Made by a program: the position numbers and the translations under genes. A model generated the notes under the pieces. The model was not told the origin of the DNA. It did not search any database and saw only the letters and a list, made by a program, of their open reading frames with translations. From Vairimorpha apis BRL 01 (lineage: Eukaryota > Microsporidia > Nosematidae): a stretch of 22,325 bases of DNA. Shown piece by piece: positions 1 through 9,746 of this stretch; positions within the stretch are counted from its first letter, which is position 1; each line of letters opens with the position of its first letter. Where the stretch lies: assembly GCA_000447185.1 (NCBI GenBank), contig KE647208.1, positions 1 through 22,325 on the forward strand. The letters run 5' to 3'.

Positions 1-24
1 GTTTCATCAATACGACTAAAAATA

Positions 25-1905
25 TCATCCAAACTCAAATTTTTCTAATGATTCATTTCCTAGTCTAATTTCATACAATAAATTAATAACATAATCTTTT
101 TTAGCATTTTCATTTTCGACAATTTCAAGTTCTTTATTTATTTCAAAATCTTGTATATCTTCTGTATTTTTTACACGTTTTGTAGGTTTTACAACTTGTC
201 TTAAAAGTGTAGATTCTAGTAGTAAAATAACTTCTTCAATATCTACACTTTCAACCACAGACGAACACCTTAATTTAGCATGAGCCGTTGATAGTCTTAT
301 TATTGTTTCTAACATTCTAGGCGTAATAGAAACAATTTGTTCTTTTTTATTTTTAAGTTGTCTTAATTTTGTATATTCTTTTATAATTAATTGACTAGCA
401 TCTCTTGATAAAACAGGTTTACTATTTTTACAGCTGACAATAAATTCTTTAAATCCACCAATTTTAGTTTCTTCTTCTAAATTGACAAAATTAGAATGCA
501 TTTTTACTACATGATCAGATATTAAAGTATCAGTACTAGTATCATTTTTATCGAGAACAACAAAAATAAGATCAAACCTAGTCATAATAGATTCGGGAAG
601 TTTAATATTTTCACTTGGTTTTCTATCTTCTTTATATATTCCAAATATAGGGTTTGCTGCAGCTAAAACTGAACATCGAGCATTTAAAGTTGTATGAATT
701 CCCGCTTTACTTATTGTAACTGTTTGTTGTTCCATCACTTCATGTATAGCAACTCTATCTAATTCATTCATCTTATCAAATTCATCGATACAAACAATTC
801 CTCTATCTGCTAAAACCATAGCACCTGCCTCTAATCTTTTATCACCAGTATCTTTATCTATAACGACAGCAGCAGTTAAACCTACACCACTTGAACCTTT
901 TCCTGTCGTTGCCACAGAAATTTCATTAAAATTATATATAAATCTTAATAATTGTGATTTTGCCGTACTAGGATCACCTATCAAGAGAATATTTATATCT
1001 CCTCTTATTTTACTACCATTTTTCATAATAACTTCATTACCTCCCACAAGCATTAAAGCTAGAGCTTTTTTAATATTATCATGACCCCAGATGCTTGGAG
1101 CTATAAACTTATGAACATTATTAATATTAAAATCTCCTTTAATAAATTCTTCTGTTTTCCGTTTTTTAAATTGTTCAATATTATTTGCTATCAAAATATT
1201 TTTAAACTTATTTGGAAATTCTGTACTTGCAAAACATAAACTTTTATAAATTCCATAAACTTTTACTCTATCGCCTGGTTTTATTGTATCTACTAAATCA
1301 TGACTTAATATGCATTCTACACTTCTAGGTAATTGTCCACATGGTGCATTCTCCGGCATTTCTTGCAAATTTATTGTTTGATAATCAATATACTCACTCA
1401 TACCATATTCTGTACTTAAAATGCTCCCATCCGTGTCTCTGGTAGGATAAACAGTATTGGTAATAGGTAATTTTGTTATCATAGTACTATCTCTATATTC
1501 TTTCTGCACAAAAGATGACTTATAATTATTAAAATGTACGCTTTTAATTATTTTAGGTCTACATATAGAACAGCTTGTAATTATTCCTTCAACACAAATT
1601 AGTTTTCCTAAATATAATGAACTTAAAGTTCTTGGAGATAGTTTATATTCCCCAAAAGATCCATTTATTCCAAATTTAACATTTTTTTGTGTAACTTCTT
1701 TTATTAAATCTTCAATAAGTGGTATAATATTAGTAGAATCATTAATAATTTCTTTAGCCAATGATAGATTAAATAATCTCATCTCATCGATATTAAAAAT
1801 AACACGATTTTTTAATGTTTTAATAATTTTGTCTGTATATATTTCATCGTTTTTAGTTTTAAAATCTGTCAAAAAAGATCTAAAAATATCCAATGTTTCA
1901 TTCAT
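25..1905 (-). CDS. MCM3: MCM3, subunit of the MCM2-7 replicative helicase
   Basis: This is a subunit of the heterohexameric MCM2-7 ATPase that licenses origins and unwinds DNA in the nucleus. The 626-residue frame has the MCM N-domain (SPRTLSSLYLG near 90-100, RPKIIKSVHF near 116-125), Walker A GDPSTAKSQ (310-318), Walker B CIDEFDKM (372-379), sensor-1 AAANP (415-419), arginine-finger motif with R443 in SIMTRFD, and sensor-2 R530. MCM3 rather than another paralogue is shown by RPKIIKSVHF, the EYG..YIDYQTI..QEMPE block and the absence of an N-terminal zinc finger. The ATG at 1905 follows a CCC at 1915-1917. The stop at 25-27 may not be the true end. After a T5 run at 40-44, another frame reads on to the window edge with a plausible C-terminus (SLDDIFSRIDE), so the protein is probably longer and carries one indel here. 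The identification is very secure; the 3' end is not. Confidence 0.95.
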   Translation of the reverse strand: MNETLDIFRSFLTDFKTKNDEIYTDKIIKTLKNRVIFNIDEMRLFNLSLAKEIINDSTNIIPLIEDLIKEVTQKNVKFGINGSFGEYKLSPRTLSSLYLGKLICVEGIITSCSICRPKIIKSVHFNNYKSSFVQKEYRDSTMITKLPITNTVYPTRDTDGSILSTEYGMSEYIDYQTINLQEMPENAPCGQLPRSVECILSHDLVDTIKPGDRVKVYGIYKSLCFASTEFPNKFKNILIANNIEQFKKRKTEEFIKGDFNINNVHKFIAPSIWGHDNIKKALALMLVGGNEVIMKNGSKIRGDINILLIGDPSTAKSQLLRFIYNFNEISVATTGKGSSGVGLTAAVVIDKDTGDKRLEAGAMVLADRGIVCIDEFDKMNELDRVAIHEVMEQQTVTISKAGIHTTLNARCSVLAAANPIFGIYKEDRKPSENIKLPESIMTRFDLIFVVLDKNDTSTDTLISDHVVKMHSNFVNLEEETKIGGFKEFIVSCKNSKPVLSRDASQLIIKEYTKLRQLKNKKEQIVSITPRMLETIIRLSTAHAKLRCSSVVESVDIEEVILLLESTLLRQVVKPTKRVKNTEDIQDFEINKELEIVENENAKKDYVINLLYEIRLGNESLEKFEFG

Positions 1906-2315
1906 TTTTTTAAAGGGTTCAAAATAGTTTTTTAAAAAATTCTATAAAAATATCATTTTAAAACGTTTTTTTTATTTTTCGTTTTAGAAATTTTTTTAAA
2001 ATAAAAAAGAAAACTTTTGCTTGATATTTTTTTTAAAAAAAATATTTATTCTTTAATTTTTAATTATTACATAATAATATACAATATTACATTAAATAGA
2101 AATGTTTATTTAAATTAAACTAAATTATAAAATTTTTTTTTAATATTATTAATATTTTTTTTTAAGTCAAAATACTAAAACAGATATTTAGATAAATTCA
2201 AATTTAAAAAATGTTATCATTATTTATTTAACATTAATTTAAATTTTTAAGTTTCTTGTAAGATTATAAAAAAGAAATTTTTATTTAAAATTTAAACATA
2301 ATTCATTTTAATTCT
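1906..2315. other. AT-rich spacer between ATPase and MCM3
   Basis: Apart from the CCC motif at 1915-1917, this is homopolymer-rich A/T sequence. No reading frame, tRNA or structured island is visible. It should contain the 3' end of the ATPase transcript and the MCM3 promoter. Confidence 0.6.
1915..1917 (-). promoter_or_regulatory. CCC start-proximal motif of MCM3
   Basis: On the coding strand CCC lies nine bases before the ATG. The same trinucleotide precedes five other starts in the window, against a very AT-rich background. CCC/GGG-like signals just before start codons are known in microsporidia. Confidence 0.55.
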
Positions 2316-4292
2316 TTATTTAAAATAAATTGAATTTAAGATTATTATTATGTTAGGTACATACATAAGAAATCCATTTTTAAAAAATTTTGGGTTTATA
2401 AATAATATTATTAAATTATATATCATAGACACTAAATAATTTAAATTTTTTTAAAATTAGTAATTCTTATGATATCTAAAATACATAAAATATTTTTTAA
2501 GTCATTATTAACACAGAAATCGGCCTTTAAATTATTATTCATGCTAATACTCAGATTGCTCCGTTGAAATGCGGGAATATCATTAAAACCATCTCCAATC
2601 ATACAATTCATTTCTTGTGTATTATTAATAACATTGGCTTTATCTTCTGATGTAATATTATAATAATAATCTGTAATATTTAAATAATGACAAACTTTAA
2701 CAACATTTTTTTTGAATCTCCTGATAATAAAATAACTTTATATTTTGACTTTAAAATATTAATAAAATTTTTGGCATCTTTTTTAACATATGAAGTAATA
2801 TGAAAAAAACCGGCAATTTTACTTTCTACACTAACGTAAATGCAATTATTATTGATATTATAGTTGTGGGTTATGTTTTTGTAATTGCAAAACGAATATT
2901 TTCCAATACGTATTTCGTTATTTTTATATTTACATCTTATACCACATGTTGAAATATATTCATCTTGTTCAACAATCAAATTATAATGTTTTGATGCTTT
3001 AAAAACTTCTAAGATTCCTTTTGAATAAATATTTTGATATTTTAATTCTAAAAATATTACAATTTTTTTAATTTTAGATTCAAGAAAAAATTTAGTAATT
3101 TTAATCGAGTCCGTTAAAGTACCAGTTTTATCTATAAAAATAGTTTTAATTCTTTTGATAACATCATAATTTGAAACGATAATGTCATTATATCTTATTC
3201 ATGTTTAATTTAAATTTTAACAATATATCAGAAATTAAAAAAACACAAGGGCAAATTCTCATATTTAATAAAATTATATTATTTATGATATCTGGCAAAT
3301 TTGATGATTTAAAAAAATATATCATTAATCCTAATAAATTCATAATTGCAATAAAAATTTTAGATTTTGATTTTTTTCAGGTTTAGAAAAATCAGAAAAA
3401 TTTGTAATATTTGTAACCTCAATTAAAGCTTTTCCCATTTTAATTATTGTACCATCTTTAATTATTTCATTTTTAAATTTTTTTTTATATTTTCTTCTCC
3501 TGTTAAAAAAGATTCGTCTACGAAACATTCTTTGGATATTAATTTTCCATTAAAATTGACTTTTTCATTTTGTTTTAAATATATCAAATCTCCTTTTAAT
3601 AAAGTGTTTTCATATCTATAAAAAATATCTTCTTTATTTTTATCATGTTTATTAAATTTAAACATTTTAATTAATTTTAATTTTTTGAATTAAAATTATA
3701 AATTTTGTTTAAATTTCCATGTATTTTTCTAAATTTAAAATTTTCAAATACAAAAAATGTATTTAATTTAGATAATTTAAGAATTAATTTATTTAAAAGT
3801 TCATTAAATGAGACAAATAGTAATATATCAAATGCATTATTTAAATAATCTTGTTTAGTGTTTATAATATATAAAATAATATTCAAATATGAAAAGAATC
3901 ATATAATAATTTATTTTGTTGTGTAAATAATAACTTATTTGAATGTAAAGCATAAAACAAATATTTATAAATATATTTTGTTTTATAATTTTTTAAAAAT
4001 AATTAATACAATTATTATAAAATTTTTTTATAATATTATCTTTATCAAATTTAAACCCTTTTTCTTTTAAAATGAGTAAAATTTTACTTAAATTACGTTT
4101 ATATTCAATATAAATTTCTTTTGTCAATATATTTATTCGATATGAATGTATTTCAGATATGGAGCTCAAAGTTTTTGATAATTTAGTTAAACATAAAATA
4201 CAAGATATACTTGTTATTTTTATTATTTTAGATTTCATGCAAAAAAAAAATTGTATTAATTTATTTAAAAATGCATAAAAATTAAAACTCAT
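2316..4292 (-). pseudogene. Copper-type P1B heavy-metal ATPase, broken in eight places
   Basis: The family (CCC2/ATP7/CopA-like) pumps copper ions across membranes. On the minus strand, pieces in different frames give the full family order. There is an N-terminal HMA domain with C-I-L-C (4191-4202), then hydrophobic segments and an actuator domain with TGE (3495-3503). A membrane hairpin leads into CPC (3245-3253), followed by phosphorylation motif DKTGT (3118-3132), SGDS, GDGFND (2579-2596) and two final membrane segments ending in a TAA at 2316-2318. Frame changes fall at about 2446-2452, 2706-2713, 3188-3193, 3353-3361, 3478-3486, 3681-3686, 3885-3887 and 3995-3999. Seven look like one missing A/T and one like a missing AT pair. 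Counting these in gives 662 codons, short for the family. The usual SEHP motif of the nucleotide-binding domain is not recognisable. The start is uncertain because no CCC lies nearby and a second ATG sits just before the HMA domain. It is either a recent pseudogene or a gene hit by many consensus errors. Confidence 0.85.
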
Positions 4293-4604
4293 AAATATTA
4301 AATTCTATAAAATTTTAAAACTTTTTATATCTTGTAAAAATAAAAATTTAAAAAACTAGTATATTTTTAATAAAATTAAGATGAATTGCATAATTTTTAT
4401 ATTTATACCTTTAAAAAAATTTTAAAATTGTAAATTGTCTTATTATAATTTTTTATTAATATTAAATGCTTTTAATATATTTTTTTAAAATATTTAATAG
4501 AAAATTAATAGTATAAAATTAACAAATTTATTTTTATAAAATATTATATCAAAAAATTTTATTTTAGTTAATGTTTATTTATATAAACTTCTTTAATTTT
4601 ATTA
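4293..4604. other. AT-rich spacer between LRR gene and ATPase
   Basis: No gene, RNA or repeat could be recognised. The flanking genes are both on the minus strand. No CCC motif lies near the ATPase start, unlike most genes here. Confidence 0.5.
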
Positions 4605-5215
4605 TTATTTTAAAAAATTTAAAATGTTATTAATATTTTTTACTGATAAATATAAAGTTTCTAGATTAATAAGATTTTCTATTGATTTTGGTATACATTG
4701 CAAATTTCCATTTAAAATACATAAATTTTTTAAATTTTTAAGATCTCCAATATTATCTGGTAATCTTATTAAGCAGCTATCATTTACATACAAATTTTGT
4801 AAATTTTTACATCCAGTAAATGTAGGTGGAAATTCTGTGATTTTTGATTTTTTGATATATAATGTTTTTAAATTTATTAAATATCCAACAGAATCTGGCA
4901 AAATAATTATATTTGTATCTTCAAGCCACAAAACAGTAAGATTGCTTAATTTCCCTATATTAGTTGACAAAATATCAAGTTCTGTTTTAAAGAAATATAA
5001 TTGCTTTAGATTCAATTGATTTAAGATTTGTTCAGGAAATGTAAACATTTTGCAATCAGAAAAACTTAAAATTTCAAAATTGTTACAATTTTTAATCTTA
5101 TTGTTAAAATCAAAACAATCTTCTTTTTTTAAATGTAATTCGATATGATTTTTAATTAGTTGAACATAAATTGCAAAAAATATATAATATTATATTTAAA
5201 AATAAATATTTTCAT
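4605..5215 (-). CDS. Leucine-rich repeat protein, one frame break near the N-terminus
   Basis: This is a protein of about 203 residues made largely of leucine-rich repeats with roughly 23-residue spacing. Examples are LTVLWLEDTNIIILPDSVGYL, LKTLYIKKSKITEFP and LQNLYVNDSCLIRLPDNIGDL. They form a curved scaffold for protein binding; the partner is unknown. The first ATG of the long frame is at 5048, but an ATG at 5215 has CCC two bases before it and opens a hydrophobic, signal-like N-terminus (MKIFIFKYNIIYF). That frame joins the LRR frame if one base is missing from the six-A run (plus strand) at 5175-5180. The joined length is an exact multiple of three, so I prefer the longer model. Leucine-rich repeat proteins with signal-like N-termini are common in microsporidia. 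Function is unknown. Confidence 0.75.
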
Positions 5216-5217
5216 TA

Positions 5218-5220
5218 GGG
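5218..5220 (-). promoter_or_regulatory. CCC start-proximal motif of the LRR gene
   Basis: CCC lies two bases before the ATG at 5215. It supports the upstream start and therefore the frame break inside this gene. Confidence 0.5.
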
Positions 5221-7517
5221 TAACATAAAAAAAACTTTAAAATCTTAAATTAAAAAACCTTTAATTAAAAAAATCAATTAAGGTTTAATAAATAAAATTT
5301 TTAAATGTATAAAATTAAAAAATATTAGTTTTTATTTTACATATAAATTTTAATCAATATCATTTTTTTATTATTTCCATTAATTATAAAAAATATATTA
5401 TTTTCAATTTTTTTTTGAGTATTTAATTTATTTGAATAAACTTTAAATTTTTTTGCGTTTGTAGATTTTAATTCTATTAAATTTGTATTAAAATAATAAT
5501 ATTTTATTTTAAAAAATTAATCTAAATTTTTTTATATATCAACTATTAAAAAAATCAATAAAGTTACATTAAAAATCAAGATTTTTGTCATAATTTAAAG
5601 ATATGATTATTAAAATTTATACGTTATCACAAATGGTATAATCAACGTACTGAATTGATGACTATTGTGTTTTTCAATGAATACTTATATTTTTTTACAG
5701 TATTTTTTATTAAAATAAACGTCAATCAATAGCTTGGCTGAATAAGTATAAATAATACATTGTTATTAATAAAAATTAAAATAAAAAGATATTTTTCATA
5801 ATTAATTATTAAATCACTTCTATATACATAATAGAAATTTTGAACTTTAAAAAATATATACACAATTTTTACTAAAATTTTTATAGTTTTTAAATTATTT
5901 AAACAAATTCTTAAATGAACGAATTATATATAACTTTATATAACTTAAATAAGTACTGTATGATCACCAAGATATTTTTTTTATTTATATATATTAAGTT
6001 GAAACTTTGTATTTATAATTTTTTTTTACTTTATAACTTTTCTTAAATATCCATAATATTTACTAACTCATACTATTTTTACTTTATAGAATTTAATTTG
6101 ATTATTGTTTGTACAATATTATAAAAAAAATAAATCTTTTGTTAATTATCATTTATTTATATTTTTTTAGACAAACTCTTTTTATGTTTCATAAAAAGAA
6201 AAGAAAAAAAATTTAATTAATTATTGTTGCAAAATTTATAATACTAAAGCCATAATTATTAAAAATTTTTTTCAAACACGATAACTTTATATAAATTTTG
6301 GATTTCGATGTAAAATTATTCTTGGAACATTTTTTAAAAATTATATATCAAAATAACCTTTCTAATTTTAATGATATAAATTTAAATATTTACTAAAAAA
6401 AGTAATATTTTTGAGGTAAAATATCTTTGATACATATATTATCATTAAAAGAATTTATTTTTTATAATTTATCATCCACAGATTAGAATTGTTTATTACA
6501 TTTTTAAAGTTTCTTTTTTATAAATATAAAACAATATAAATTTGATTTATTTTTATTAAAAAATAAGCTTTGGACACTATGTCATTTTCAAATATTGAAT
6601 GTGATTTGTGCAATTATATTATTAAAAATAAAACATAATTAAATTTAAAATTTTCTTTAAAAACGTTTTAATTTAAACAATTTATAATAAAATTTAATAA
6701 TGGTTTTATAATTATTATCATCAAATTTTCTGATGTTAAATAAATTAAAAATGAATTATTTATCTAATATTAATTAATAAAAATACTGATTAAAAATTTT
6801 AAGAAGCTTTGTGAAATATTTTTATTTTTCTAATAAAAGCCGATTTTATATAATTATGTAATCATTTATTTTTTTATTATAAAATTAATATAAATCGATG
6901 AAACTTTTAAATTATTTTTTAGTTTTTACATAACTTAAATTTTTTGATATATTGAAAAAAAATATTCATTTAAACATTTATTTACAACAGAAAAATAATA
7001 TATACATAATAATAATTTTGTAAAATTTGATATTTTATTAAATGCAATTTTCTATGTACTTGATTAAATTATTTATAAATTTAGAAATTTTAAATAGTAT
7101 ATTGTTATTAAATTATTTATAGGTTGATATATAAACTAAAACTAAAAATCTAAATATGAAGTAAAATAGTTATTCATAATATACTTATTTTATATAATTG
7201 TTTATAACTTGATTTAAGATTAAATAAAATTTACTCGAACTAATGCATTTTCGTAAACTTTCTTTTTTTCGATTTTGTATTCATCTTTTTAATTTTCATA
7301 ATAATATTATATAAATTATTTAATACACCACTCAAGATATGCTAGTGTGAGGTTGTTTATATTAAAACAATAATAATTTTAGAAATTGATGTACTTCTCT
7401 CCATATAAAATTACTGTAATTTATAGTTTTGTTTTATATATTGTCTTGAGTGACTAACTATCAATAATTATATATACCTAAATAATATATATAAAAAAAA
7501 TATAAAATTTATTTTTA
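5221..7517. other. Gene-free AT-rich stretch of 2.3 kb
   Basis: No convincing protein gene is present. Two places stand out from the A/T background. At 5621-5750 there is a short hairpin (ACGTT 5621-5625 with AACGT 5644-5648), a box-C-like TTGATGA (5655-5661), a box-D-like CTGA (5738-5741), and an 8-bp inverted pair ATACTTAT/ATAAGTAT (5681-5688, 5742-5749). At 7329-7452 a perfect 9-bp inverted pair, CACTCAAGA and TCTTGAGTG, encloses about 106 bases. Either could be a small non-coding RNA, but neither matches a family I can name. A 19-codon frame at 6579-6638 with a CxxC is too short to call. Confidence 0.45.
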
Positions 7518-7520
7518 CCC
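7518..7520 (+). promoter_or_regulatory. CCC start-proximal motif of the hydrolase
   Basis: CCC lies two bases before the ATG at 7523, with the same spacing as in the LRR gene. Confidence 0.55.
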
Positions 7521-7522
7521 AT

Positions 7523-8251
7523 ATGAGATTAAAAGGTTCCATTTTTAAGTACGACGCAATAAATAATTTAATAGCTTTTTCAAATAATACAAAATCCAAA
7601 ATTACTATTATTTTAATTGGAGGACTTGATCATAATTTATTATCACTACCTTATACATATAATTTATATAAATTTTGTAAAAAATATAAGTTGGAATTAA
7701 TTATACCACAATTTAGATCTCATCCACATTTTGGAATACATGATATAAATGATGATATTGAGGATTTGGATACATTATTAAAATCTTTACATAATAATAT
7801 TATATTAATAGGTAATTCAACAGGTTGTCAAGATATTCTATTATATATAAATAAGTTTAATAATAAAAAAATTATAAAATGCTTCTTACAAGCACCAGTT
7901 AGTGACACAGAATATAAGGAATATCCAAATATTAAAAATGAATATTTTAATTTTAATGACGTAATTTATAAAAAATCAAGATATGATAGTTTATATCAAA
8001 AATATAATATAGAAGATATATTTTCATCATATCTTGAAATAAATCATTTTAAAAATTTAAACAAATTTAATTATCAACTTATATTTATAATATCTGAAAA
8101 TGATGAATACGTAATAAAATCAATTAATAAAAAATTGAAATATGTTCCAAATTCAAAAATTTATATTATAAAAAATGGAGATCATTTTTTGACAGCTAAA
8201 AAATATCAAAAATTATTTTTAAATTTTATTAAATCAGAGATGAAATTGTAA
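7523..8251 (+). CDS. Alpha/beta hydrolase of the DUF1749 (SidJ-like) family
   Basis: This 242-residue protein matches the DUF1749 fold: early strand and GG-loop IILIGGLDHNLLSLPYT (29-45), nucleophile elbow GNSTGCQD with Ser99, the family block LQAPVSDTEY (122-131), a candidate acid Asp194 in SENDEYV, and a candidate catalytic His221 in GDHFL. The family includes the fungal intracellular siderophore esterase SidJ, but many members have no known substrate, so no reaction is assigned here. There is no signal peptide, so it is probably cytosolic. The frame is intact. It ends 15 bp from the stop of the convergent p115-like gene, so the two transcripts probably overlap at their 3' ends. Family assignment is fairly secure and substrate unknown. 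Confidence 0.82.
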   Translation: MRLKGSIFKYDAINNLIAFSNNTKSKITIILIGGLDHNLLSLPYTYNLYKFCKKYKLELIIPQFRSHPHFGIHDINDDIEDLDTLLKSLHNNIILIGNSTGCQDILLYINKFNNKKIIKCFLQAPVSDTEYKEYPNIKNEYFNFNDVIYKKSRYDSLYQKYNIEDIFSSYLEINHFKNLNKFNYQLIFIISENDEYVIKSINKKLKYVPNSKIYIIKNGDHFLTAKKYQKLFLNFIKSEMKL

Positions 8252-8266
8252 TTTATTAGAATTAAT

Positions 8267-9739
8267 TTAAGTTTTTCTACTTTTATTTAGGTTTAAAATC
8301 AATTCACCTATTTTTTCTACAATAACATTTAAAGCTTCATCTATTATAAAATAATCATTGTTTAAAATATTTTTACGAAGTTCTTTTAGAATTTTTGTTT
8401 TGTAAAAATTATTGTATTTTATATTAATTTCGTTAATACAACATATCAAAACACAATAATATCTAAAAATTAAATCATTACTCTCATCATAAATAATATT
8501 AACAATGTTTTTGCAGTTTTGTTCAATAAAATTTTTTTCAGCTAATAAAAGAAAACTCAAAACTGTATTTCTATTAAAATCTTGTATATCGAAATTAAAA
8601 TCAGACATATTGCATTTAAATGCAAGAATAATATATAAATTATATAAAGAATCTGTATTTAAATTTTTAATATTTTGAAATTTTCCAGAATTTTTTTTTA
8701 TTTTATTTAAAATTTTTTCATATTCATTTTCTAAGATATCAGAAATTAAAAAATAACTAAAATCATTATGATTAAACTGTAAAAATTTTCTATTAAGTAA
8801 ATAATAACTTAAAATTTCAATATATGAGCATTCATCATTTTGACTTATAGTTTTAGTGTCATCATTTTTACAACAATAAGGAATAACATCTTCTAAAGTT
8901 TCTGTATTAAATTTTTCTTGTAACATAGAAAAATATTTAGCATTTTGACAAGTTAAAAAATAAAGAAATTTATAATTCTTTTTTTCCAATGCTTGATTAA
9001 TATCATAAAATTTATATACACTATCTTTAATATAATTAATATTATTGTTCGTATTATCTAACAAAGCATTTACAATTAAAATAAAACTTTTATCTTCTTT
9101 CATTTTGTACCATTCAGTTTCTATAAAATAATTTTGATTAAAATGATTTTTATTAATTAATTGAATTATAATTTTTATAATTTCAAAATCCTTACGGTTT
9201 AAAAAATTAACTATCAATTGTTCAAAAATTCCTTCAAATACAAGCTGTTTGTCAAAATAAATATCTAAATTAATTATTTTACATATAAAATCATACTTCT
9301 CTTCATTAATTAATTCAATAACATAATTTGCAGCATATTTGGATTTTATGAAACTATATGTAAATTTACTATGATTTGATAAACATTTTAATAATTTATA
9401 AATGTTTTCCTTACTTTTATTTTTATTTAATATCAAAAAATCTATATTATATGATTCTTTAAGAAGTATATCAATAAATTCATCATTATGTTTACAGTTA
9501 AGTAATTTTGACAAAATAAATAAACTATCTTCAATGTCATCTAAATCATTTATTGATGTTATAATTGAATTTATCCCATACTTTCCAATTCCTTGTATAT
9601 TTTCATCAACACGTTCTTTTAATTGATATAATGCATCCATTTTATCTTCTTTATACTCACTATGATCGAGCCTTAGTATAAGCATTTCAATATTAACCTC
9701 ATCTTCATTTGAATGAGAAGTTTTGCGAAAAAAAAACAT
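8267..9739 (-). CDS. USO1: p115/USO1-like vesicle tethering factor, armadillo head only
   Basis: USO1/p115 tethers COPII and Golgi vesicles before SNARE-mediated fusion. The 490-residue protein is almost entirely helical. Its start resembles the p115 head: LRLDHSEYKEDKMDALYQLKE (22-42), followed by armadillo-like repeats. A second block, LVFEGIFEQLI (166-176) followed by LINKNHFNQNYFIETEWYKM (194-213), corresponds to the conserved p115 segment ending in the NxNQ.FF region. The long C-terminal coiled coil of yeast and animal homologues is absent, so only the globular head remains. The frame is intact although it contains A/T runs of eight or nine bases, for example just after the ATG. The start at 9739 is supported by CCC at 9744-9746. 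The assignment rests on motif resemblance, and another armadillo protein is possible. Confidence 0.65.
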   Translation of the reverse strand: MFFFRKTSHSNEDEVNIEMLILRLDHSEYKEDKMDALYQLKERVDENIQGIGKYGINSIITSINDLDDIEDSLFILSKLLNCKHNDEFIDILLKESYNIDFLILNKNKSKENIYKLLKCLSNHSKFTYSFIKSKYAANYVIELINEEKYDFICKIINLDIYFDKQLVFEGIFEQLIVNFLNRKDFEIIKIIIQLINKNHFNQNYFIETEWYKMKEDKSFILIVNALLDNTNNNINYIKDSVYKFYDINQALEKKNYKFLYFLTCQNAKYFSMLQEKFNTETLEDVIPYCCKNDDTKTISQNDECSYIEILSYYLLNRKFLQFNHNDFSYFLISDILENEYEKILNKIKKNSGKFQNIKNLNTDSLYNLYIILAFKCNMSDFNFDIQDFNRNTVLSFLLLAEKNFIEQNCKNIVNIIYDESNDLIFRYYCVLICCINEINIKYNNFYKTKILKELRKNILNNDYFIIDEALNVIVEKIGELILNLNKSRKT

Positions 9740-9743
9740 TTTA

Positions 9744-9746
9744 GGG
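9744..9746 (-). promoter_or_regulatory. CCC start-proximal motif of the p115-like gene
   Basis: CCC lies four bases before the ATG on the coding strand, inside an otherwise A/T-only stretch. Confidence 0.55.

Noticed and set aside
3201..3386. Plus-strand 61-codon frame
   Set aside because: It is antisense to the CPC membrane hairpin of the P1B ATPase, which explains this DNA.
4624..5019. Plus-strand 131-codon frame
   Set aside because: It is the mirror of the leucine-rich repeats on the minus strand, whose repeat periodicity is unmistakable.
6579..6638. 19-codon frame with a CxxC
   Set aside because: It is too short, has no CCC motif and no continuation in other frames, so it is likely chance.
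7241..7301. Small Lys/Arg-rich minus-strand frame, ribosomal-protein-like at first sight
   Set aside because: It has about 19 codons, matches no known small ribosomal protein and has no start-proximal motif.
5221..7517. CRISPR array, satellite array or insertion sequence in the gene desert
   Set aside because: No regularly spaced repeats, terminal inverted repeats or transposase remnants could be seen.
9402..9626. Plus-strand 74-codon frame
   Set aside because: It is a shadow of the p115-like gene.
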